This document shows, piece after piece, positions 16,678 to 24,325 of a stretch of DNA of 64,000 nt. Position 1 is the stretch's first letter. Each line of letters opens with the position of its first letter. Both the position numbers and the translations under genes were made by a program. The stretch covers positions 1 through 64,000 of the forward strand of contig CAZJPG010000005.1 in NCBI GenBank assembly GCA_964547855.1, written 5' to 3'. The stretch is from JBAZHE01 sp964547855 (lineage in GTDB: Bacteria > Patescibacteriota > Patescibacteriia > Patescibacteriales > WJLG01). A model generated the notes under the pieces. It made no database searches, was not told where the DNA came from, and saw nothing but the letters and a program-made list of their open reading frames with translations.

Positions 16678-17103
16678 TTACTTGGAGACCTTAAATTCCA
16701 CTTTCTCAAATCCCTGATGATAATTCCCAGTCTTAACCTTCAACTCCAAAACACAATAATCTGGGTCGTTGACGCCTTTAGGATAATACATCTCAAAGCC
16801 AGGGCGCCAAAGCTTTTCGCGCGCCTCCTGATCCTTACGAACCTTGATTTCGCCCATCAATCTTAACCCCTTAAAGGCGGTTTCGTCAAAGAAGTAGGCG
16901 CCAGCCTTTTTATTCTTAACGGCCTGCTTGATCTTGTTGGACGAAGAGTTCGTAGAGAACCAAATCGTCTTCAGATCGTCATTGCCCAAATTAAGCATGG
17001 CCCGCATATTCGGATAACCCTTGCCATCGACCGTGGCCAATATCACCGTCTTGGATTTTTTGATCAGAGTTAAGGCTTTTTTCTTGGCGTCTTCAATTGT
17101 CAT
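16678..17103 (-). CDS. Pyridoxamine 5'-phosphate oxidase-like FMN-binding protein
   Basis: 141 residues. Split-barrel flavin-binding fold of the general-stress-protein-26 type: KTVILATVDGKGYPNMRAM, then TIWFSTNSSSNKIKQ and a GLRLMGEIKVRKD strand. These proteins bind FMN or related cofactors and are usually oxidoreductases or cofactor carriers of unknown substrate, not true PNPOx. The first 11 bases overlap the end of the upstream membrane-protein gene, so the two are co-transcribed. Confidence 0.8.
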   Translation of the reverse strand: MTIEDAKKKALTLIKKSKTVILATVDGKGYPNMRAMLNLGNDDLKTIWFSTNSSSNKIKQAVKNKKAGAYFFDETAFKGLRLMGEIKVRKDQEAREKLWRPGFEMYYPKGVNDPDYCVLELKVKTGNYHQGFEKVEFKVSK

Positions 17104-18202
17104 ATTGTTTATTTATTTTCGAAACTATTTTTTGTAACTTCTCCTCGGCATCACATTTCTTTTCTATGACACTATTAAAAGCTACCAAGGATGAACCGAC
17201 GATCTTTTTTCCAACAAGATTCTCCGTAAAATACCACTTCAACATATTCGGCTCTTCATATATCGATCTTGAATCGGGAACCTCCTGAACATCCTTACAA
17301 TCCTTTTCAGCCTCAATAGATAATTTTTTATAATTATCAAAACAGTAACCGACGGTCATATTTCTCTTGAAGTAGAATCCGTTCATTGACGCCAATCTAT
17401 CAACCTGATCTCCAAGTCCTTTTTCCAAATTCTCTCTGCTTAAAGCCTCTTTGCAGATCATGTATTCGATAGAGAATGGCGATTTATTCCCCTTAGCCCT
17501 ATAAGCCGACAATTTTTCTCCATACTCCGAAAGATATGGGGAATCTTCCGGCATCATCGAAATGACCTTTTGCAAAATATCCAGTCCATTATTCTTCATG
17601 GCTATTCCGACCAAGTGAGCGATCATCGTACTCTGAGAATTTTCGATGGCATTCCCAACGATAACCGGTTTCATAGCCTCATCAAGCGCCTCTTTGTATT
17701 GTTTTTCTCTAGCCAGATAAATGGCCTTTACGCCACTCAAACGACTTACCTCGCGCCAAGCATTAAGCGGGACCACTGGCATATTTCTAGATATCTTGGC
17801 CGGGTCATCGGTGTATGGCATTTGGAACCCTGTCTTGTTTGCGGCCGCGTCGAAATATCCCAAAGCCTCCTTGTTGTCTTCCAATAACTTTGCGACACTA
17901 TCTTTGCCCCATTTATCACTATCTAAAAAATCGGACACTAATTCCTTTTCATATGAAAAACCTTTCGTATTGATCGCCCCATAGACCTTTTCCAAATCAT
18001 AAAAACCATTCTCACTGTCCGGCAAATTCACAACAGATAATTGCAAAAAGGAATCATCGACTGGTTTTATGTCACGACCATTGAATAGCCATAAAAGCCC
18101 GGGGATTATAATTACCACCACCGCGAATATCGCTCCGGCCCAAGTCAAAAAAATAAACAACCCAGTGATAATTTGGACTAATACTGATTTTTTTTCTTTC
18201 AT
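17093..18202 (-). CDS. Uncharacterised membrane-anchored protein
   Basis: 369 residues. One N-terminal membrane segment (about 8-38, VQIITGLFIFLTWAGAIFAVVVIIIPGLLW in part) is followed by a large, probably extracytoplasmic helical domain with no recognised family. Four Cys occur late (YMICKEAL, VGYCFDNY, EKDCKDV, KKCDAEEK) and could form disulfides. It sits in a run of - strand genes that all encode anchored or secreted proteins (18222-20478), so a shared surface role is possible. Confidence 0.72.
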   Translation of the reverse strand: MKEKKSVLVQIITGLFIFLTWAGAIFAVVVIIIPGLLWLFNGRDIKPVDDSFLQLSVVNLPDSENGFYDLEKVYGAINTKGFSYEKELVSDFLDSDKWGKDSVAKLLEDNKEALGYFDAAANKTGFQMPYTDDPAKISRNMPVVPLNAWREVSRLSGVKAIYLAREKQYKEALDEAMKPVIVGNAIENSQSTMIAHLVGIAMKNNGLDILQKVISMMPEDSPYLSEYGEKLSAYRAKGNKSPFSIEYMICKEALSRENLEKGLGDQVDRLASMNGFYFKRNMTVGYCFDNYKKLSIEAEKDCKDVQEVPDSRSIYEEPNMLKWYFTENLVGKKIVGSSLVAFNSVIEKKCDAEEKLQKIVSKINKQYDN

Positions 18203-18221
18203 TTTGCGGATATTATGATCT

Positions 18222-19742
18222 TTACTTAGAGACTCTTTCGAGAGTCGCCTTGTTCCAACCTTCTGTTCCTGCGATAAGATAATAATAATCGCTTATATAA
18301 ATAGTAGCTCGCCCAGAGGAACCGATCGGTCCGAATTCTTCCCTAGCCTTATCTTGATTGGAAAAGCAAAACCAGGTATCGCGATTGTCGGACTTGACCT
18401 TTGGAAGTATTTCTCGGCTATCGGGATAAAAACAGACCTGCCCACCGACAAAAGCATAATCATCTTGATAATATTTATACTCGCCGCTAATTTTCTTATC
18501 GCCACTTGATAAAGCTTTAAAAAGGATATTACCCTCCTGCTTCCCCGCGTACCCAACCTTAACATCGCTCGCTGTCATACCACCATAGCAATCGCCATCC
18601 TTAACCATCGAAAAATCATCAAAGGCTGTTGGGCAATCAGAATCTCCGACTTTTGGTTCTTCCACCGAGACCACACCAACAAGTTCGGCATTAGTCCAGG
18701 CGCCGCACTGGCAATATATCAAATTAAAATTATCGATATCGACCGTGGCGCGACCTGAAGAAGATTTCGATATTAATTTTTTCACAAAATCATTACTTCT
18801 TACACAAAAACGGCTTTTTTCATTCTCTTCTCCTGGAAACTTTGGAATTCTTGCCTCTGAAAAGGCATCAAGATCACTAAAGCAGGCCCATCCGCCGTCA
18901 TATTCCCCTTCATCATAATAAATATAATCGCCAGTGACCCTAGCCTTGCCGGAAAACTTTATTTCTTTTTTATATGATTCATTGGAGTACGACTTAACTG
19001 TCATGCCAGACATCTTAGCACCGATCTCAACACCAGGCATTGGAGCTTGTAATTCAGCTGACCACTTTAGCGCCGTGTTATAACTATTTGAGTTTTTATA
19101 GACATAGCTGTATTTATTTATCCAAACCAACGCCCTACCCGTCCTATCCTCAGAACAGAAAAAATCTTCGGCATATTTATCTTCGTCATCGGCGAAACAA
19201 AAACTTTGTTTAGACTTATCCCCTTCGAATCTTGGCAACGAAGAATCGTCATCAGGAGTAAAGCAAACCGACCCTGAATGCCAACTCACTTCAGTGTCAT
19301 ATGTCGATGAATTATCCAAGCACTTATAAGTACCGATCAAATAGGCCATCACATCGGCATTGTGTGGGGCAAAAATAACTTCTTTACTTAAGTCGTTATC
19401 AATAGACTTCTCCACTCCTGCACAAGCGTAGCAATCACCATATTTCAAAGAAGTAAAATCACTAAAGGTGTTATCACAGCACTTAAAGGCGTTCTCATCA
19501 TCATTATCGATCGCGGACGCTGTAGATGTCGCGACCTTTTCGTTCTTACCGGCTAAATCCGACTGACACTCTTCCAAGGCCTCGTAGACAGCACTCAACT
19601 CATCCTTCGAACAATTGTTTTGATCGGGTGAAGTGCCAGCTGCCATTCCCTTAAAATAGAAAAATGAGCCAGTAGCTAAAGCCAAGGCAAAGACTAAAAC
19701 TCCCCCAGCGATAGAAAGCAAAATTAAAATTCTCTTTTCCAT
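18222..19742 (-). CDS. Cys-rich membrane-anchored protein with three tandem repeats
   Basis: 506 residues. An N-terminal anchor (about 4-30) is followed by a Cys-rich exterior. Three copies of a roughly 90-residue module (136-229, 269-357, 418-505) share the pattern GxYxYY, GGxxCF, LP+F, a second FCF/FCV, SSGRATxxI and W-x-A-x-L. A second short motif occurs twice: D-F-S/T-x3-K-x-GDCY (about 95-105 and 376-386). The paired Cys suggest one disulfide per module. Family not recognised. Downstream of, and 4 bases from, the 19747-20478 gene. Confidence 0.75.
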   Translation of the reverse strand: MEKRILILLSIAGGVLVFALALATGSFFYFKGMAAGTSPDQNNCSKDELSAVYEALEECQSDLAGKNEKVATSTASAIDNDDENAFKCCDNTFSDFTSLKYGDCYACAGVEKSIDNDLSKEVIFAPHNADVMAYLIGTYKCLDNSSTYDTEVSWHSGSVCFTPDDDSSLPRFEGDKSKQSFCFADDEDKYAEDFFCSEDRTGRALVWINKYSYVYKNSNSYNTALKWSAELQAPMPGVEIGAKMSGMTVKSYSNESYKKEIKFSGKARVTGDYIYYDEGEYDGGWACFSDLDAFSEARIPKFPGEENEKSRFCVRSNDFVKKLISKSSSGRATVDIDNFNLIYCQCGAWTNAELVGVVSVEEPKVGDSDCPTAFDDFSMVKDGDCYGGMTASDVKVGYAGKQEGNILFKALSSGDKKISGEYKYYQDDYAFVGGQVCFYPDSREILPKVKSDNRDTWFCFSNQDKAREEFGPIGSSGRATIYISDYYYLIAGTEGWNKATLERVSK

Positions 19743-19746
19743 GGAT

Positions 19747-20478
19747 TTAGTTTTTAAATTTTAAAGTTTTTAACATGTCGATTATCTCACTCATCTCTTC
19801 TCGATAACTGCTATTATCGGTCGGCAAATTATTTATATCGGAAGATTCGAAGGTAGCAGTAATAACAAACTGCCTCATTTGCCCCTTAAGGTTGACTCCC
19901 AAAGCGGCAGGGTCTCCAAAGTATCCACCACCTTTATTGGTCACGAATGAAAAATACCAACGAGGCTTGCCATCTTTTGGTGCGTTACAGAACTCAGTCG
20001 CGTAATTACCATCCATGTAATACGATGTCATTTCTAATCCATTATTTAAATCGGTCTTTTCAGAGAACCCACAAGGCTCGGCTGGGTGCATCGTCAAAAC
20101 AAGGTCAGCTGCTGTGCCTTGAGCTATCTCCGAAAAGCGTCCACCCTCGACGCCACTAGCTTGCACGGTGTTAGGTTTTATTTGAACGACATATCCGCTA
20201 TTCGTTATATTCAGCACCCCATCCCCAATCTCCTCATAGCTCCAGCCGCTGTTTTCGAATATATACATCTCCAAATATTTATTCTGAAATAAAAACTGTC
20301 CGTTGGTCGTCGTCTGTGTTTGTTGCTCGATTTGTTGCTGGCTATCGCTTATTGCTGTGATCTGTGTTTGATCTTCTTGTTTGTAGCCAGAGTTTTTGTC
20401 TTTTACATAGACAAAATAAACGACCGCCACAAAAAGCAAAATGATAACCGCCATTATGAGCAAAGGAATTTTTTTCAT
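19747..20478 (-). CDS. Uncharacterised membrane-anchored protein
   Basis: 243 residues. A hydrophobic N-terminal segment (about 4-24, PLLIMAVIILLFVAVVYFVY) and a Gln/Thr-rich linker (about 35-60) precede a beta-rich exterior domain with two Cys (EPCGFSE, EFCNAPKDG). No family recognised. Its start overlaps the GNAT gene stop by 4 bases and it is followed after 4 bases by the Cys-rich repeat protein, so these form one operon. Confidence 0.7.
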   Translation of the reverse strand: MKKIPLLIMAVIILLFVAVVYFVYVKDKNSGYKQEDQTQITAISDSQQQIEQQTQTTTNGQFLFQNKYLEMYIFENSGWSYEEIGDGVLNITNSGYVVQIKPNTVQASGVEGGRFSEIAQGTAADLVLTMHPAEPCGFSEKTDLNNGLEMTSYYMDGNYATEFCNAPKDGKPRWYFSFVTNKGGGYFGDPAALGVNLKGQMRQFVITATFESSDINNLPTDNSSYREEMSEIIDMLKTLKFKN

Positions 20479-20960
20479 AATATTTTTTTATGACTAAAAT
20501 TTTTAACCATATTGACGCAAGGGACCTTAACATCATTCATTATCGTAAACGTTCTCTTTATGCGCCTGTAGCCGAAATGTTTATAAAAATCTACGGCCGA
20601 CAAACTTGAATTTAGGGATATTTTAAGAATTCCGAATTCAAAGGCTTTTTTCTCTAAGTGCCTCATTAATTTTCCCCCTATGCCGCGACCGATCATCTTA
20701 TAAGAAGCGTACATCCCGCTGATCATCTTTTTTTCTTGGTTTAATATGCCAACGCCAACGACCTCTCCTTTGTCCTCGACGACCACGATATAACGATCGC
20801 CTGTAGCGATTCTTTTTTTATACTTACTAAAAGACACTACTCCGACCCAAGCTGAAATCTGCTCTTTTGTATAATAAGGAGAGTTCAATTTTCTCACCGC
20901 CGTCCTTACTAAACGGCCCATGGCTACCGCATCGTCTATTTTTGCTTTTCTAATCTTCAT
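20475..20960 (-). CDS. GNAT-family N-acetyltransferase
   Basis: 161 residues. The acetyl-CoA-binding motif is visible as GRGIGGKLMRHLEKKA, preceded by the strand GVGILNQEKKMISGMYAS and followed by ISLNSSLSAVDFYKHFGY. It transfers an acetyl group to an amine on an unknown substrate. The 5' end overlaps the glycosidase gene by 11 bases and the 3' end overlaps the next gene by 4. Confidence 0.85.
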   Translation of the reverse strand: MKIRKAKIDDAVAMGRLVRTAVRKLNSPYYTKEQISAWVGVVSFSKYKKRIATGDRYIVVVEDKGEVVGVGILNQEKKMISGMYASYKMIGRGIGGKLMRHLEKKAFEFGILKISLNSSLSAVDFYKHFGYRRIKRTFTIMNDVKVPCVNMVKNFSHKKIL

Positions 20961-22035
20961 GACTCATCATTTTATCCTTCTCTACTAAGCCCAATATTTC
21001 CGAGATACTTCCTTTGGCCATGCAAATCACCGAATCACCAGCCCCATAATATATCCTTAAATCATCACCATCCGCGACTGCCCCACAACAAAACGTAACG
21101 GCCGGCATTATTTTATTTTTCACAGCTTCATCTAAGAAATTTTTCAACTCATCATTGCTCATTGATTGCATTTTTTCCAATCCACCAAGGATCACATCGA
21201 CGATGCCGGTCATCTCATAGCTCTCTCGTGGTCCAAAGATCGGTTCGTTATGGCGATAGATTATTTTTGTCGGGTCATTCAAATCCAAAAGCAAAAATCC
21301 TAAACGATAAGTTTTGTTTCTGTCTATGCCATGATAAAGGATCAACCATCCTTTTTCTGTCTTAATCGGTGGTGGACCCATCTCGACAAAGACCTCATCG
21401 AACGATCCTTCCTCTCTTTCTATTAAAAACGGCTTATTTGGCACATCCCATTTCAATCCATCATCGGAAGACGCTAGCCAAACATTAAACTCCCCGAACA
21501 GCATCCAGTATTTGCCATTTATTTTTTCAGAAAAAAGAGCCCCGGACTTTGATTTTTCTTTATCTATTACTCTGCTATTGTTTTCTTGTATTTTTCCATC
21601 TTCATATTTCAGCCTCTGCCCGCCATTCTTTAAAAAAGCGAAATCCTTCAAGGCCGGCCCTTGCTTTTTCCAGTTTTCCAAGTCCTTAGAAGTGGCCACG
21701 CAAAGACGCACATCTTCACCGTCATAAGCGGCATAAGCCATAAAATATTCATCGCCGATCCTGGTCACACGCGGATCTTCTAAGCCCCTCTTTTCCTCGG
21801 CTGTTTCCGCTCTCAAGGCCGGCTCATCGAAACGCTCGAAATTCTCACCATCATATGACACGGCATGGCCTATCGTGGATCGCCAATCCTCTCCGCGATT
21901 CATGGCGCGATAAAAAAGATGATATTTCTCCCCATCGAAAATAGCCCCCGGATTATATAATTTAAAATTCTCCCATTCATTATTTTGATCAGGTCTCAAG
22001 ATCGGATTCTTTTCAGAGCGTTTAAAAATGTTCAT
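20950..22035 (-). CDS. Glycoside hydrolase family 130-like protein
   Basis: 361 residues. A five-bladed beta-propeller of the GH130/GH43-related type is suggested by repeated strands with Tyr/Trp. The catalytic-region motif KRGLEDPRVTRIGDEYFMAY and the YHGIDRNKTYRLGFLLLDL segment are typical of GH130, whose members phosphorolyse or hydrolyse beta-mannosides. The actual substrate is unknown. The gene overlaps the Nudix stop by 4 bases upstream and the GNAT start by 11 downstream, giving a tightly packed operon. Confidence 0.85.
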   Translation of the reverse strand: MNIFKRSEKNPILRPDQNNEWENFKLYNPGAIFDGEKYHLFYRAMNRGEDWRSTIGHAVSYDGENFERFDEPALRAETAEEKRGLEDPRVTRIGDEYFMAYAAYDGEDVRLCVATSKDLENWKKQGPALKDFAFLKNGGQRLKYEDGKIQENNSRVIDKEKSKSGALFSEKINGKYWMLFGEFNVWLASSDDGLKWDVPNKPFLIEREEGSFDEVFVEMGPPPIKTEKGWLILYHGIDRNKTYRLGFLLLDLNDPTKIIYRHNEPIFGPRESYEMTGIVDVILGGLEKMQSMSNDELKNFLDEAVKNKIMPAVTFCCGAVADGDDLRIYYGAGDSVICMAKGSISEILGLVEKDKMMSHED

Positions 22036-22472
22036 TTTGTTTTTTTATATTTTTCAAAACCTTTCTTAATTATCTCACCCATCCATTCAGTCCAAATATA
22101 TTCATGGTCACCGACTTCCCCTTCGCTTATCCAGCGCATCTCTACGTGTTCAGAGCTTAATTTTATTTCATCGTTTTCATTCTCCAAAAGACGAATGATG
22201 CCGCAAAATGGTGGAAATTTTTCATTTTTAGGGACATGGGTGTGGTAATCGATCGGACCAAGATCGACAAAATCGACTAGACCCGTCTCTTCCCTCATCT
22301 CCCTCTTGAAAGCATCGTGCTCAAGACCTTCCTCTCCGACATCGATCCTGCCGCCAGGCAAGTCCCATTTATTGTCATAATCCTCTTCTGGCAGCTTGAC
22401 TATGAGGCATTTACCATCCCTCATTATCATCCCTTTTTGACTGATGACGAATTTAGCGAATTCCTTTGGCAT
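22032..22472 (-). CDS. Nudix family hydrolase with expanded box
   Basis: 146 residues from the ATG at 22472, 8 bases after the upstream stop; a longer frame would overlap that gene. The Nudix box reads GGRIDVGEEGLEHDAFKREM followed by REETG. The catalytic RE-x2-EE-x-G is intact, but two extra residues lie between the first Glu and the RE. The substrate is unknown. It is coupled by a 4-base overlap to the GH130 gene, which hints at a sugar-nucleotide substrate (inference). Confidence 0.85.
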   Translation of the reverse strand: MPKEFAKFVISQKGMIMRDGKCLIVKLPEEDYDNKWDLPGGRIDVGEEGLEHDAFKREMREETGLVDFVDLGPIDYHTHVPKNEKFPPFCGIIRLLENENDEIKLSSEHVEMRWISEGEVGDHEYIWTEWMGEIIKKGFEKYKKTK

Positions 22473-22480
22473 AATTTTAT

Positions 22481-22990
22481 TTAAATACGGCGAGAATCGT
22501 AGGCCCAGTGCAAGACCGCCTGCCTTTGTCTTGGACGACAGTTCAAATCTCCAGGTAAACAATTCTTCTCTATTTGCTTAGTGTGCCTGACTATCGCTTT
22601 CCAACGCTTAATTTGGCGCTTGTCTTCATCAGGGATCCTTCGCCCCATATAATAACGGCAATACCACTGAAACCAACCGCGCGGGTCCTCTGGATATATC
22701 CACCCCTTCTTGCGCCAATACGACAACGGAGCACTGGCTTTAGTGTGAAAATAATTCAAGTGACAGTCATCTTTGCCCTTTGCGAACTTAGCGCTAGTGA
22801 ACCAGCTCTTAGGAAATTCTTTTTTGCAGTCGCGCATATAACGACCGCAAAAAATGCCCAAAGCCAGCATTTGCTTCGGCGTTAATTCGGGCCTGAACTC
22901 CGGATCGAAGTTTTTACCGATCGGTTCGGTCAACTTATACTTATAACCTTTTTGCATTAGGTCATTGACGACCACCGTCTTTCCTTTCAT
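22481..22990 (-). CDS. Conserved protein of unknown function, 169 residues
   Basis: Basic, Trp/Tyr-rich soluble protein: SWFTSAKFAKGKDDCHLNYF, APLSYWRKKGWIYPEDPRGW, WYCRYYMGRRIPDED, and a Cys pair in KNCLPGDLNCRPRQRQAVLHW. The dense conserved-looking aromatic and Cys residues suggest a real, constrained family that may bind nucleic acid or a metal, but I cannot name it. It is followed after 8 bases by a Nudix gene. Confidence 0.75.
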   Translation of the reverse strand: MKGKTVVVNDLMQKGYKYKLTEPIGKNFDPEFRPELTPKQMLALGIFCGRYMRDCKKEFPKSWFTSAKFAKGKDDCHLNYFHTKASAPLSYWRKKGWIYPEDPRGWFQWYCRYYMGRRIPDEDKRQIKRWKAIVRHTKQIEKNCLPGDLNCRPRQRQAVLHWAYDSRRI

Positions 22991-23001
22991 ATTAAAAAAC
23001 C

Positions 23002-23310
23002 TTAAGCCGCCTTGCGCGGATCATTGTTCTCATTAAGACTGTCCAAATAATACTTCTTGAACTTGATCACGTCATCAATCTCCGAAGGCAAAGACCCGCC
23101 CTCTAAATAAAGCTTGAAGAGTTTGCCATAGGTCATCTTGCCATCAAAGGCTTTGGCGATTTCGCTCTCGACTATCTTCCTGTCAACGAACAAGCTGGCG
23201 CTGCTCATGTTTTCAGGCCGATCTTCTTTTGACAGTTCCTGGGAAAGTTTTTCTTCGGCCTCTTTACCGATAAATACCTCGAACTCTCCGCCAGAATTAA
23301 ACTCTTTCAT
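23002..23310 (-). CDS. Uncharacterised small protein, 102 residues
   Basis: Acidic, helical, soluble. It starts MKEFNSGGEFEVFIGKEAEE and ends SLNENNDPRKAA. I chose the ATG at 23310; the longer frame begins with TTG inside the rsmI 3' end. No family recognised. It follows rsmI by 25 bases and precedes the 22481-22990 gene by 11 bases. Confidence 0.65.
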   Translation of the reverse strand: MKEFNSGGEFEVFIGKEAEEKLSQELSKEDRPENMSSASLFVDRKIVESEIAKAFDGKMTYGKLFKLYLEGGSLPSEIDDVIKFKKYYLDSLNENNDPRKAA

Positions 23311-23335
23311 AGTTTTATCGTTAAGTTTTATGGAT

Positions 23336-24052
23336 TTAACCAACTATGACCACAAACTCTCCGCGCTGGTCATCGGACGTTGCGCCGATCTTGGCGATAA
23401 TATCCTCTATGCTGCCACGATATACTGTCTCGTGCATCTTAGATAGCTCTCGACAAACGACGACCGAAGATAGATTCTTCTTTTTCTTTTTTATGTCTTC
23501 GTCCTCTTCGTATCCGATACGATCCTTTTCTGCTTTCAGTTCCTCCAAGAACTTCATAATGCGATGCTTCGATTCATAGACCGCCACCGGATAATCCGAT
23601 TCGATGATCTTACGAATAAATGTTTGTCTGCCTTTTTTATGAGGAGGAAATCCCATAAAGATAAACTTGTCAGTCGGCACCCCAGAAATGGATAATGCCG
23701 CGGTGACGGCCGATGGCCCAGGAACTGATTCTATCTTAATGTCATCGCCGAATTTCTCGATCACTTTGGCCACCAAAACTCCTCCTGGGTCGGAAATTCC
23801 TGGTGTACCGGCGTCGGTTACCAAAGCCAAATCCTTGCCCTGCTCCAGTAATTTTAAGACCTGATCGACCTTGATGTCATCCGAATGCTGATGATATGAG
23901 ATCGTCGGAGTGTCTATATTGTAATGCTTTAAAAGCACTGAGGTATTACGAGTATCTTCGCATAACACAAAATCTACTTCGCCTAAAATACGAATGGCTC
24001 GCATACTGATATCCTCCAAATTGCCTATGGGCGTCCCCACTATATATAACAT
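23336..24052 (-). CDS. rsmI: 16S rRNA 2'-O-ribose C1402 methyltransferase
   Basis: 238 residues. A tetrapyrrole-methylase fold with the RsmI hallmarks GTPIGNLEDISMRAI, CEDTRNTSVLLKHY, DAGTPGISDPGG and GMGFPPHKKGR-like IFMGFPPHKKGRQTF. It methylates the ribose of C1402 in the 16S decoding centre, with RsmH, using S-adenosylmethionine. It starts 3 bases after the AT-rich 89-residue gene and so is probably transcribed with it. Confidence 0.95.
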   Translation of the reverse strand: MLYIVGTPIGNLEDISMRAIRILGEVDFVLCEDTRNTSVLLKHYNIDTPTISYHQHSDDIKVDQVLKLLEQGKDLALVTDAGTPGISDPGGVLVAKVIEKFGDDIKIESVPGPSAVTAALSISGVPTDKFIFMGFPPHKKGRQTFIRKIIESDYPVAVYESKHRIMKFLEELKAEKDRIGYEEDEDIKKKKKNLSSVVVCRELSKMHETVYRGSIEDIIAKIGATSDDQRGEFVVIVG

Positions 24053-24055
24053 AGA

Positions 24056-24325
24056 TTATTCTTTGATATTTTTTAACAATTCTAATTCCTCTTTTATTAT
24101 TTTATCAAATAATTCTTTATCATTATTTTTTAATGCTTGTGATTTTTCTTCTAAATTTTTTTTCAAAAAATCAAAATCAACCAGATTGCTTTCTATTAAA
24201 TTTAAAATATTTCCCAAATCAAGCTCCGGTAAACCCTTTAACAAATCATAGATCACGCTTTTTTCCTTGTCAGAAATCAAACTATCTAAAACTAAAGCCC
24301 TGATCTTGTCCAAATTCTCATTCAT
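24056..24325 (-). CDS. Uncharacterised 89-residue helical protein
   Basis: Leu/Lys/Glu/Asn-rich, predicted all helical (IRALVLDSLISDKEKSVIYD, ELFDKIIKEELELLKNIKE). It overlaps the preceding metalloprotease-like gene by 4 bases (ATGA), so the two are translationally coupled. Both are more AT-rich than their neighbours. It could be an inhibitor, chaperone or regulator of its partner, but only the coupling is seen. Confidence 0.65.
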   Translation of the reverse strand: MNENLDKIRALVLDSLISDKEKSVIYDLLKGLPELDLGNILNLIESNLVDFDFLKKNLEEKSQALKNNDKELFDKIIKEELELLKNIKE

